NCBI GenBank assembly: GCA_041739035.1
Contig: JBGSOQ010000332.1
Location: forward strand, 1 to 7,333
DNA from: XYD12-FULL-36-8 sp041739035
Lineage (GTDB): Bacteria > Bacteroidota > Ignavibacteria > Ignavibacteriales > Ignavibacteriaceae
Reading direction: 5' to 3'
DNA length: 7,333 nt
Part shown: positions 1-6,900 of the stretch, piece after piece
How the letters are laid out: each line of letters starts with the position of its first letter
How positions within the stretch are numbered: the first letter of the stretch is position 1
Notes under the pieces: model-generated
The model's database searches: none
Seen by the model: the letters and a program-made list of their open reading frames with translations, nothing else
What the model was told of the DNA's origin: nothing
Position numbers and translations under genes: made by a program

Positions 1-132
1 CTCGATTTTAACAAAGCATATAATCCGCCCTGTGCTTTTACCAAATATGCAACGTGTCCTCTGCCTCCGGAAGAAAATCGATTAGGCATAAAAATTACAG
101 CTGGTGAAAAAAATTATGGGTTAGGGCATTAA
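1..132 (+). CDS. DUF1684-family protein, C-terminal fragment
   Basis: This is an open frame from the first base of the window to a TAA at 130-132, giving the last 43 residues of a protein whose start lies outside. The peptide contains DFNKAYNPPCAF, then TKYATCPLPPEENRLGI and a final TAGEKNY. This matches what I recall as the conserved end of DUF1684 proteins: an FN-AYNPPCAF block, a CPLPPxEN block and an AGEK block. The family has no established biochemical role; many members are predicted lipoproteins or exported proteins of roughly 200 or more residues. It ends 141 bp before the convergent msrA, with a repeat element between them. Only the tail can be seen, so length, localisation and any operon partners are unknown. 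Family assignment is fairly secure from the motif; function is not claimed. Confidence 0.8.
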   Translation, partial: LDFNKAYNPPCAFTKYATCPLPPEENRLGIKITAGEKNYGLGH

Positions 133-173
133 CAAAATTTATTTTTGGAGCGTGACCAAAAAGAAGAGAAATA

Positions 174-271
174 GTCATTGCGAGGAGTGAAGCAACGAAG
201 CAATCTGATGTTTATACTTAAAAAATGAGATCACTTCTCCCCCCGCCATCGGCGGGGGAATCGTGATGACA
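174..271. repeat. Palindromic dispersed repeat (GTCATTGCGAGGAG type)
   Basis: The left half begins GTCATTGCGAGGAGTGAAGC (174-193) and continues to AGCAATCT at 206. The right half begins GAGATCACTTC at 227 and ends TCGTGATGACA at 271. The two ends are imperfect inverted repeats of each other: GTCATTGCGA against TGTCATCACGA on the opposite strand. A GC-rich hairpin sits inside the right half (240-247 pairing with 251-258 around an ATC loop). Elements opening with this phrase recur in intergenic regions of many unrelated bacteria, from memory. It lies wholly between two convergent genes and starts 42 bp after the DUF1684 stop. It is non-coding as far as I can see. Copy number in the genome cannot be judged from one window. 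Confidence 0.7.
220..267 (-). terminator. Probable msrA terminator formed by the repeat
   Basis: Read on the minus strand just after the msrA stop, ATCAC (267-263) pairs with GTGAT (234-230). These enclose an 8-bp GC-rich stem (258-251 with 247-240). A run of six T (plus-strand A at 220-225) follows four bases after the outer stem. This resembles an intrinsic terminator with an internal loop. The internal loop is asymmetric, so termination strength is uncertain. Confidence 0.5.
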
Positions 272-273
272 AA

Positions 274-972
274 TTACTTTTTAATCCCCTTCTCGGAATG
301 GGCTTTTAATTTATCCTTAAAAACCTTCTCAAATTTTTCAATCTTCGGAGTTATTACAAAGGAACAATAACCTTGATTCGGATTTTGCTCATAATAATCC
401 TGATGATATTTTTCTGCAGGATAAAAATTCTTTAAGGGACTAATTTCGGTTAAAATTTGATCTTTCCAAATTCCCGCTTTATTTAATTCATCTTTATAAC
501 TCTCAGCCTTCATCTTTTGTTCATCGTTGTTGTAAAATATTACTGATCGATATTGCGTGCCAACATCAGCGCCTTGTCGGTTTAAAGTAGTTGGATCATG
601 TGTTTTCCAAAAGATTTCCAAGAGTTCATCATAAGAAATAACGTTCGGATCGAATTTGAGCTGAGTAACTTCCGCATGACCTGTTTTACCCGTGCAAACA
701 GCTTCGTAGGTTGGATTTGGAACTGAGCCGCCGGAATAACCTGATTCAACTGAAACTATGCCTTTTACTCTTTCAAAAATTGCCTCTGTGCACCAGAAAC
801 ATCCTGAGCCAAAAGTTGCCGTTTGCAGTGTGCTATCTTCAAATTGATTCATTTTATCCTTTTCATTTTTGTGATCTTGTGATGACGATTGCTTACATCC
901 CATAAATGCTATAAAAAATGCTGTGAATAATATAAGTGATTTCATTTTATGACTTCTAATTTTATTTTTCAT
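274..972 (-). CDS. msrA: Peptide-methionine (S)-S-oxide reductase MsrA, predicted lipoprotein
   Basis: MsrA reduces the S epimer of methionine sulfoxide, free or in proteins, back to methionine using cysteine thiol chemistry. The signature GCFWC is at residues 57-61 with catalytic C58. Further family blocks are GYSGG (78-82), TGHAEV (97-102), GTQYRSVIFY (138-147), YHQDYY (189-194) and a late GYC (201-203) whose cysteine may be resolving. The catalytic domain of about 165 residues is complete. The N terminus is lipoprotein-like: a hydrophobic stretch LILFTAFFIAFMG followed by C26, then a polar linker rich in K, E, S and Q to about residue 50. The enzyme is therefore probably anchored in the envelope. 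The coordinates use the outermost ATG. An internal ATG at 945 (residue 10, MKSLIL) has AGAAG seven bases upstream and gives a more typical 17-residue lipoprotein signal, so it may be the true start. No msrB is nearby. The gene is divergent from the radical SAM gene. Confidence 0.93.
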   Translation of the reverse strand: MKNKIRSHKMKSLILFTAFFIAFMGCKQSSSQDHKNEKDKMNQFEDSTLQTATFGSGCFWCTEAIFERVKGIVSVESGYSGGSVPNPTYEAVCTGKTGHAEVTQLKFDPNVISYDELLEIFWKTHDPTTLNRQGADVGTQYRSVIFYNNDEQKMKAESYKDELNKAGIWKDQILTEISPLKNFYPAEKYHQDYYEQNPNQGYCSFVITPKIEKFEKVFKDKLKAHSEKGIKK

Positions 973-1065
973 ATAACTCTAAAACAAATTTTGATAGAAA
1001 TAAATTCCTATTGATTAACATAATATTAAGCAATTATTACCGAATAAAAAGTGATATAAATAACA
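973..1065. promoter_or_regulatory. Divergent promoter region, msrA / radical SAM gene
   Basis: These 93 AT-rich bases separate two divergent genes, so both promoters probably lie here. An imperfect dyad TTGATTAA (1011-1018) / TTAAGCAA (1026-1033) sits near the middle, and its half-sites match at seven of eight positions. A weak sigma70-like pair for the plus-strand gene would be TTGATT (1011) and TATTAC (1035) with 18 bases between. No strong ribosome binding site precedes the plus-strand ATG. Individual elements are guesses; the location of promoters in this gap is inferred from gene orientation. Confidence 0.35.
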
Positions 1066-1971
1066 ATGCTTCCCTTGTATTTGGAGCGATTAACGCCAAT
1101 AGAATTGAAAAGTAGAACCGAGCAGTTACTTGAGCTTCAGAAAAAGTGCAGAATTTGTCCCCGTGAATGTCTTGCAAACAGGCATGATGGAGAAACCGGT
1201 GATTGTAATTCAACGGATCAACTAATCATTTCAAGCGTAAGTCCTCATTTTGGGGAAGAACCGCCTTTAGTCGGCACAAATGGCTCGGGAACAATATTTT
1301 TCACAAACTGCAACCTAAAATGCGAATTCTGCCAAAATTATGATATTAGTCAATTAGGTGCGGGTTCGATTACTACAATTGAAGAACTAGTCAGTGAAAT
1401 GTTGAAGCTGCAAAATAGAGGATGCCATAACATTAACCTTGTTACACCCACGCATTTCACACCGCAAATTGTTAGTGCTTTGGTTATTGCTGTTGAGCGA
1501 GGGCTTGAGATTCCACTCGTCTACAACTGCGGTGGCTATGAATCTGTTGAAACATTAAAACTGTTGGATGGAGTTATTGATATTTACATGCCTGACATAA
1601 AATATTCTGACGACAAATTAGCTGAAAAATACTCTGGTGTCTCAGATTACTGGCAAACAGTAAGAACAGCAATCTTAGAGATGCACCGACAAATAGGCGA
1701 TTTGAAAATAAGCAGGAGGGGCATAGCTCAGCGCGGATTACTTGTTAGGCATCTTGTTTTGCCCAATGGTATTTCAGGTTCTGAAAAAGTGATTGATTTT
1801 ATTGCTGATGAAATTTCAACCAACACTTACTTAAATATTATGGATCAATATCATCCTGCTTACAAAGCTAGTGCTTATGAAGAACTTAACCGACCCATAA
1901 CTCAAATAGAATTCTTACATACAATTCAATATGCAAGGAGTAAAAATCTGTACAGAGGTTTCGATATTTAA
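1066..1971 (+). CDS. Radical SAM protein, PflX/COG1313 family (PFL-activase-like)
   Basis: A 301-residue protein with the radical SAM cluster motif CNLKCEFC (C82, C86, C89). This motif binds a 4Fe-4S cluster that cleaves S-adenosylmethionine to a 5'-deoxyadenosyl radical. A second cysteine set precedes it, CRICPREC (C28, C31, C35) plus C47, and may hold another metal or cluster. Other blocks are SPHFGEEPPLVG (59-70), GSGTIFF (73-79), LVTPTHFTPQI (125-135), YNCGGYE (153-159), IDIYMPDIKY (171-180), VRHLVLP (227-233) and QYHP (261-264). This order fits COG1313, which COG names PflX, a relative of pyruvate formate-lyase activating enzymes whose substrate is unknown. No formate-lyase or other glycyl radical protein is beside it, so calling it a PFL activase would be unsafe. 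A TAA lies in frame at 1057-1059, so the ATG at 1066 is the first usable start, though without a clear ribosome binding site. Predicted cytosolic. Probably monocistronic. Confidence 0.9.
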   Translation: MLPLYLERLTPIELKSRTEQLLELQKKCRICPRECLANRHDGETGDCNSTDQLIISSVSPHFGEEPPLVGTNGSGTIFFTNCNLKCEFCQNYDISQLGAGSITTIEELVSEMLKLQNRGCHNINLVTPTHFTPQIVSALVIAVERGLEIPLVYNCGGYESVETLKLLDGVIDIYMPDIKYSDDKLAEKYSGVSDYWQTVRTAILEMHRQIGDLKISRRGIAQRGLLVRHLVLPNGISGSEKVIDFIADEISTNTYLNIMDQYHPAYKASAYEELNRPITQIEFLHTIQYARSKNLYRGFDI

Positions 1972-1980
1972 ATAGTTCAC

Positions 1981-2121
1981 CTTACGCAAGTGAGTGTAAA
2001 ACCTCCGAGGTTTTATAATAGTATATACTTAAAGTTATCTTTTGGCTCTTAAGTGAAAATAATTTCATAAAACCATTCGGTTAAACCTCGGAGGTTTGTC
2101 ATTTTGCGTAACGTGAGTAAG
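1981..2121. repeat. Composite inverted repeat with CCTCCGAGG palindromes
   Basis: The outer arms TTACGCAA (1982-1989) and TTGCGTAA (2104-2111) are exact inverse complements. Inside them sit two short palindromes, AAAACCTCCGAGGTTTT (1998-2014) and AAACCTCGGAGGTTT (2083-2097), themselves inverted copies over 15 bases. A further pair, GTTTTAT (2010-2016) and ATAAAAC (2067-2073), is also complementary. The 141-bp whole therefore looks like a MITE- or REP-like non-autonomous element filling a convergent intergenic gap. It carries no open frame of note. The AACCTC-GAGGTT palindrome type is common in intergenic DNA of Bacteroidota and relatives, from memory. No target-site duplication could be recognised. 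Confidence 0.65.
1998..2014 (+). terminator. Possible terminator hairpin after radical SAM gene
   Basis: AAAACC pairs with GGTTTT around a TCCGA loop, 26 bases after the radical SAM stop codon. The four T in the 3' arm are followed by ATAAT rather than a longer U-run, so this would be a weak intrinsic terminator. Its location between convergent genes favours a termination role. It belongs to the larger repeat element. Confidence 0.3.
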
Positions 2122-2134
2122 TAATTTGATCTTT

Positions 2135-2626
2135 TTAGATTTCTCTCTCCCAAAAAACTCTAATACTTTTTTCCCCATCGCCATATTGAAGAAGATAATT
2201 ACCTTGATACGAACGTTTTAGTGCCTCGCCAATTCTTCTTGCAATATGAATTCCTGTTGTTGTTATAACAGTTTTGTTTTCTTTTTCCGCTATTGAGATT
2301 ATCCTCTCAAGCGGCCTCTCATTTTTTTCTAAGTGTTCAGTATTGTGAATAAGATTTATAATATCTTTTGAATGAACTCGATAAAAATTCCCCTTTATTT
2401 CGATAAATCCAGCCGGATAGTCATCATTTATTCTTCGGCATGCTGGACACGTGGTCTTTGTTGTTACTTGATCTGTTGTTTTCCATGTCCATCTTCCGCT
2501 GGAGTAAACAGCACTGCACTTACTGCAAACAGCAGCTTCCTTCAGAATGATTTGATCAACATATGCATCCTTTCTATTATCTTTAATTAAACGATCTTTA
2601 CGACGGACAGAACTCTTGACTCTCAT
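2135..2626 (-). CDS. BCAM0308-family zinc-ribbon protein
   Basis: A 163-residue protein with a basic N terminus (RVKSSVRRKDR) followed by ILKEAAVCSKCSAVYSSGRW (27-46). The pairs C34/C37 and C60/C63 would together bind one zinc ion. The TTCPACRRINDDYPAGFI block (58-75) leads to a region with RPLERI (104-109). The conserved TTGIHIARRIGEALKRSYQG (123-142) follows, then a short strand ending in RVFWER. This arrangement matches proteins named BCAM0308 family, after a Burkholderia cenocepacia gene that I recall lying within its low-oxygen-activated locus. Biochemical function is not established. The tail and the paired CxxC motifs resemble parts of the archaeal/eukaryotic ribosome export factor Nmd3, an inference from motif layout only. 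It is probably cytosolic: there is no signal peptide or membrane segment. The start is firmly set by AGGAGG four bases before the ATG. It runs convergent to the radical SAM gene and is separated from its upstream neighbour by 307 bp, so it is likely its own unit. Confidence 0.85.
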   Translation of the reverse strand: MRVKSSVRRKDRLIKDNRKDAYVDQIILKEAAVCSKCSAVYSSGRWTWKTTDQVTTKTTCPACRRINDDYPAGFIEIKGNFYRVHSKDIINLIHNTEHLEKNERPLERIISIAEKENKTVITTTGIHIARRIGEALKRSYQGNYLLQYGDGEKSIRVFWEREI

Positions 2627-2630
2627 AAAT

Positions 2631-2636
2631 CCTCCT
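2631..2636 (-). promoter_or_regulatory. Strong ribosome binding site of BCAM0308-family gene
   Basis: The minus strand reads AGGAGG followed by four bases and the ATG at 2626. It is the only full Shine-Dalgarno match in front of a gene in this window, which fixes the start and suggests efficient translation. Confidence 0.8.
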
Positions 2637-2933
2637 TCAATTAGATTAAAGAGTAATTACAATTGTTCCGACTATTTTTTGAATATTTTAGGTTAGAAAA
2701 AATTTGTGAAGATTGCATTTAAATCCAGTTTATAGTAAAAATGATTTATCTCTATAAACCAAAGCAGAATACTCAGAGAACTCAGAAGAACCTTAACATT
2801 AATGTAATAAACTTTTTTTAAAAATGTAATGCCAAAGAAAAAAAATTGTGTAAAATTAATTGGGTGTGATGCGGAAACAAAAATAAACTTAAAGAATTGG
2901 ATTTTAATTCAGATTAATCTGATCAATTTTTAA
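2637..2933. other. AT-rich intergenic stretch with dyads, no gene
   Basis: The gap between the BCAM0308-family gene and the upstream racemase-like gene must hold the promoter of the former. A weak candidate on the minus strand is TTCAAA and TAATTA separated by 18 bases (about 2681-2652). An exact inverted repeat GTTTATAG (2728-2735) / CTATAAAC (2752-2759) with a 16-base loop lies mid-gap. A near-tandem CTCAGAGAA / CTCAGAAGAA pair is at 2772-2790. A perfect 14-bp palindrome is at 2909-2922. A 34-codon frame (2829-2933, +) exists but has no ribosome binding site and looks like chance. No RNA gene was recognised. Confidence 0.5.
2909..2922. promoter_or_regulatory. 14-bp perfect palindrome TCAGATTAATCTGA
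   Basis: This exact dyad lies 11 bases beyond the stop of the racemase-like gene. As RNA it would fold TCAGA/TCTGA around TTAA, followed on the minus strand by ATTAAAAT, which makes only a weak terminator. A protein-binding site is an alternative. Either reading is tentative. Confidence 0.3.
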
Positions 2934-3956
2934 TCATTGATGAAACTCGAATAACTCGCGATTATATTTATAATTCCGCAAAGCAGCTGCTGAAAGTGGG
3001 GCTAAAGCTTTAATTAATCCGCCTATTGATTCTTTTTCATTTTCAAAAATTAGAACACGCGATACTACTGAAACGTTTATTTTTGTATCGGGATACTTGT
3101 TAATGTTTTCTTCTAATATCACAGAATTGATCATTAAATCATTAGGGTTTAATATTATTGTCTCACGATCAGTCAATTTTTTGAAAACCGACTCAAAAAT
3201 CCCCATGGAAAATCCATAATGAGTGCAGCACAAGGCAGTTATAATTGGTTCATTAATATTATCCAGTTTTTGAATCGCTTCATTTAGGTATTGGTTAATT
3301 AAGTCTGCGACTGCTTGGCTTTCGGGAGCATTCTGAATTTCGCTTTCAAGATTGAGACATGCTTGGTTGATAACCCGATTATCATCAACTCCATTTTCAA
3401 TCAGCTTTCTTTTGTGTGTGCCCGATTTGATTGTTGTTGGTGTTCCCAAAATTATCACCTCACTTTTGGCATTTCTTTTAAGTTCCGATAAAACCATTGA
3501 AACTCCAAAATCCACAATTCCAAGAACCGGCGTTTTTGAAACTTGCGCGAACTGAGTATAGGGATAGACAACCGACAAAGTATTGCAAGCAATTAAAATT
3601 AAATCGGGAGAATAATTATTTTCCATGCTTAGCAATGCCTCGTTAAAGACTTCAGCTTTAACTTCAATGTTAGGCATTGAATTATAACCTGTGCCTTTTT
3701 TGTGGAGCGCATTAAAAAAGATTAAATTCACTTCTTCAAAAGCATTGGCCTCTTTTAATTTATTTTCCACACCTGCACAAACAGACATTCCTCCTAAGCC
3801 GGAATCGGTTATTACGACAGTTATTTTCTTCTTATTTAATATTTTTTTCATATCAATCGAACTTTCTTCTGAAATGTTATCATTCTGTGGAAGGGCTAAC
3901 CTGAAAGGCACCAATTGTAATAGACAAATTAAGAAAAGCAGTTTTTTGAAAATCAT
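2934..3956 (-). CDS. Asp/Glu racemase-family protein (MurI-like) with signal peptide
   Basis: A 340-residue relative of glutamate racemase, which interconverts L- and D-glutamate by a two-cysteine mechanism for peptidoglycan synthesis. The motifs are in family order: ITDSGLGGMSV (49-59; MurI has FDSGVGGLSV), ACNTLS (123-128, catalytic C124), TPVLGIVDFG (142-151), LGTPTTIKSGTHKRKL (170-185) and CCTHYG (243-248, catalytic C244). Both catalytic cysteines and the D51-S52 pair are kept, so racemase activity is plausible. The oddity is the N terminus: MIFKKLLFLICLLQLVPFRLALPQN looks like a Sec signal peptide or membrane anchor, followed by a polar linker, whereas MurI is cytosolic and about 260-270 residues. 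An internal ATG at 3851 (residue 36, MKKILNKKK) would yield a 305-residue cytosolic form, but neither start has a convincing ribosome binding site. It lies 37 bp after the glycosidase on the same strand with no strong terminator between, so co-transcription is likely. Its substrate could differ from glutamate. Confidence 0.85.
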   Translation of the reverse strand: MIFKKLLFLICLLQLVPFRLALPQNDNISEESSIDMKKILNKKKITVVITDSGLGGMSVCAGVENKLKEANAFEEVNLIFFNALHKKGTGYNSMPNIEVKAEVFNEALLSMENNYSPDLILIACNTLSVVYPYTQFAQVSKTPVLGIVDFGVSMVLSELKRNAKSEVIILGTPTTIKSGTHKRKLIENGVDDNRVINQACLNLESEIQNAPESQAVADLINQYLNEAIQKLDNINEPIITALCCTHYGFSMGIFESVFKKLTDRETIILNPNDLMINSVILEENINKYPDTKINVSVVSRVLIFENEKESIGGLIKALAPLSAAALRNYKYNRELFEFHQ

Positions 3957-3993
3957 TTTAATCTTAAATATTTGAATAAAAAAATAGTCTATT

Positions 3994-6900
3994 TCAATAT
4001 ATTAATAAAACAGAAGCTGGCATTCTATCTAAAAATATATCTTCTCGATTAAAATTTTTTGATTCTTTCCCATTGATAACGACATTTTTCGGGGGTTCCT
4101 TTTTAAAATTCTTAAAAATTATTTTGTTGTTTGGAAGCTTAATATCTCCAGAGATGTTAATTTCATATTCGTTCTGAGATTTTCGGACAGCATAGCTTAC
4201 ATCACCATAGTAAGTCGGCATCTCCGAGACTGAAATTCCTTCGGGTGAATCGACCCATTCTTCTTTCAACCCGGCTCCTAAGATCATAGTTGTATCTAAG
4301 TCATCCTCATAAACAAACATCGCTCTAACAGCATTTATATAATCTGAACCAACCCAAGTATGAGGCATATCTCCAATGAATCGCGGTTCGTCAATATTTT
4401 TCCATACAACTTCGGCCCAATGATTCCATTCTTCAGGTCTTTGATCGTCAAAAAAGAAATCGAGCATTTTATGCGCTTTTTCCCTTTGATTCAAATAAAT
4501 GAATGAACCGACTATTCTCAATTCATAAGGTGTGTAATTTATCCAATCAGTTTCCGGTTGCATGCGTTTTAAGGCAAAGTCGTAATATTTTTCGAATGTG
4601 TTTAGCAGTTCTTTCTCAGGCAAATTTTTATGTTCATTACATGGAAACATTGCAATAGTTGTAGAGGTTGCATCAAAATCTCCAAGCTCAGCACAGCCTG
4701 GAATGTAATCTATCTTGTGATTGCTAATTGCTAATTTTATTGAGTTTAGCAAATTGGTTTCAAAATCATCGCGTAATTTTATAAACCTTTCAGTTAGTAC
4801 TTTTTCATTCAATAATTGAGCAATCTCGACGGCGTCTCTGAGTCCTCTTATCGTGAAAAAATTATCCCAGTAAGAATGCATTGGCTTCGCAGAATATCCT
4901 TCATGACTTATTGATTCAGGCATAAGTCCGTAAAAAACTAATGAATCTTTTTTTTTATATTGATCTGTTTTCCTTTGGTTTGTTAAAAATTCTATGTAGT
5001 TCACAGCGCCAACAACATTTTGCAATTTATCCTTTACGAATGAAGTGTCGTGTGTGAATTTGAAATACTGAAGGATTGCATAAATGTACTCTCCGTGGCT
5101 GTCATTTTCCGGAGTTGGGTCAGCGCCACGTCGGTCAACAACACAAGGAATTTTTCCGGATGGGAATTGATAAAGCGAAAACCAATCTAAATAATTTCTT
5201 ACTTCGTCCTTCAAACCCAGTCTTAACAAAGCGCTGGAAGTTAATGTTCCATCTCTCATCCAAGATCGTTCGTAGCTTCTGGAACCGGGCTGGATTGCGG
5301 GTCCATCTTTATTTATAAGAATGTAGGCAAGATTACTCTTCATAGTATTTATTAATTTTTCACCAGATGGTGGAAGATTAATATTTATTTTATCAAGTTT
5401 CTCATGCCAAAAATTAATCTCATTTAAAAGTTGATCACTAAAATATTTTGTGGGATTTGATTTTGCTTCGCTAAAAAGTTCATTTCCTTTTTGATAGAAT
5501 GGAATGATGAATACAAAGTCTTGAAACTCACCGGCAGCAAGATTTAAATCATATTTCATACATCCTGATGCAAATCCAAAATCATCTTTAGCAGAATATG
5601 AAGCCGGGATTGAATTTTTCAGCAAGCAATCAATAATTTCTCCTTCGTAAAATTTTGTGGCTCCGAATTCAGCCGGTTGAGTTAATGGGATGATCTTTTT
5701 TTCATTATTCACTGCCACTTCCTTCCCATCAAAAGAAATTTCTTTTATTTTCGAAACTCCGCCCTCATTATTTAAAAATTGCCATTTGGGATTGACCTGA
5801 TAAGGTCTAACGGCAATTATTAATTTACCCGAGATCGATTTAACTGAAGTATTGCTCACTCGATATCTAACTAACAATGCTGAACTATTTGGCTCACCGA
5901 ATGCTAGTGTTTTAATTTCAAGATTTAGCGAGGGATGAATCCACGTGACTGATGGAATAGGCAAATATTTATTTTCAAGCGATTGTTTTAGTTGAACATC
6001 TTTCCAAGTTAACAGCTTATTTTCCAGTTGAATAAATGGCTCAATAGAAAATGACGACTTATCAACTTCAATCGTGCCCTGTTCGTTTATCAATCCTTCT
6101 TTTAGATCTTCACTTACGCCAATTATTGTCCAGTATGATTGCTTATCATAAAAATATTTTGGGAATGAACCTTCGGGATAATAGCTTGCAACATTTGTGA
6201 AAAAATTATTCAAGCCTTGAGAAAAAGATGGTTCTTTTATTTCTATCTCCTTAAGCGAATAGCCTTTATTTCGGCTGCTTTTTTGAAGGTTGATCTGTAG
6301 ATATCGTGCATCAACATTTTTTAAATAGATGAAGTTACGCATCAATTTATTATCTGAAATTGAAAACACTTCTTCCCAGCGAATCTTATCATTTGAAATT
6401 GAAATGCTAAAATCTTTGGCATATTCGGTTTCATCCCAATGAATTACGAGTCCGCCAATTTCCTTAATAAATTGAAAATCAATTAATATATTTTGTTTTC
6501 CGGGTTTTGCCTTACTTCGCCATAGTGTTGACAAATTATTGTCAAGAATTGTATTTAAATTTTTATCCGCTGGATTTGATGAATAAACTATTGGTTTTGC
6601 ATCAGGATCCTTTGGCAAAGGGATTTCTTCAAAACTCAGATCGTCTAGAAATATTGTTCCTTTTCCTCCCTCAGCTGCTGCAATTATGATCTGGATCTTT
6701 TCAAAGTCCTTAACTTCACCGCCGCCAACTGGTCCCCAGGCAAATTCGATATCTCGTTTCTTAATTGTGATTTTTTCCCAGTCAGTTGGAAAGTCAAAGT
6801 TTCTTTGATTTCTCCACCAGACATTATCGCCCGATTTGTCAACCAATTTAAATTCTAAATTATTTTTGGGAGAGTTTCCTTTAAGATTAAAAGTGAATTT

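Noticed and set aside
711..905. 64-codon + strand frame opposite msrA
   Set aside because: It lies antisense to the conserved MsrA catalytic region and has no motif or ribosome binding site.
1066..1971. Naming the radical SAM gene pflA (pyruvate formate-lyase activase)
   Set aside because: The block order fits COG1313/PflX rather than PflA, and no formate-lyase gene is present in the window.
2372..2590. Open frame of 72 codons on the + strand opposite the BCAM0308-family gene
   Set aside because: It lies fully inside a gene with clear family motifs on the other strand and has no recognisable motif of its own.
2772..2790. Near-tandem CTCAGAGAA / CTCAGAAGAA considered as a repeat array
   Set aside because: There are only two imperfect copies with no spacer structure, which is too little to call a repeat array or CRISPR.
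2829..2933. 34-codon + strand frame beginning MPKKKNCVKLIGC in the intergenic gap
   Set aside because: It has no ribosome binding site, is rich in Lys/Asn/Ile as expected from AT-rich non-coding DNA, and ends over the palindrome region. Nothing supports translation.
3352..3975. Two + strand frames opposite the racemase-like gene (3352-3555 and 3691-3975)
   Set aside because: They are reverse-strand shadows of a gene with strong MurI motifs; neither has family features or plausible start signals.
5076..6689. Two + strand frames opposite the glycosidase (5076-5318 and 6507-6689)
   Set aside because: They are embedded antisense to a continuous 1052-codon gene with domain evidence throughout, and are short enough to be chance.
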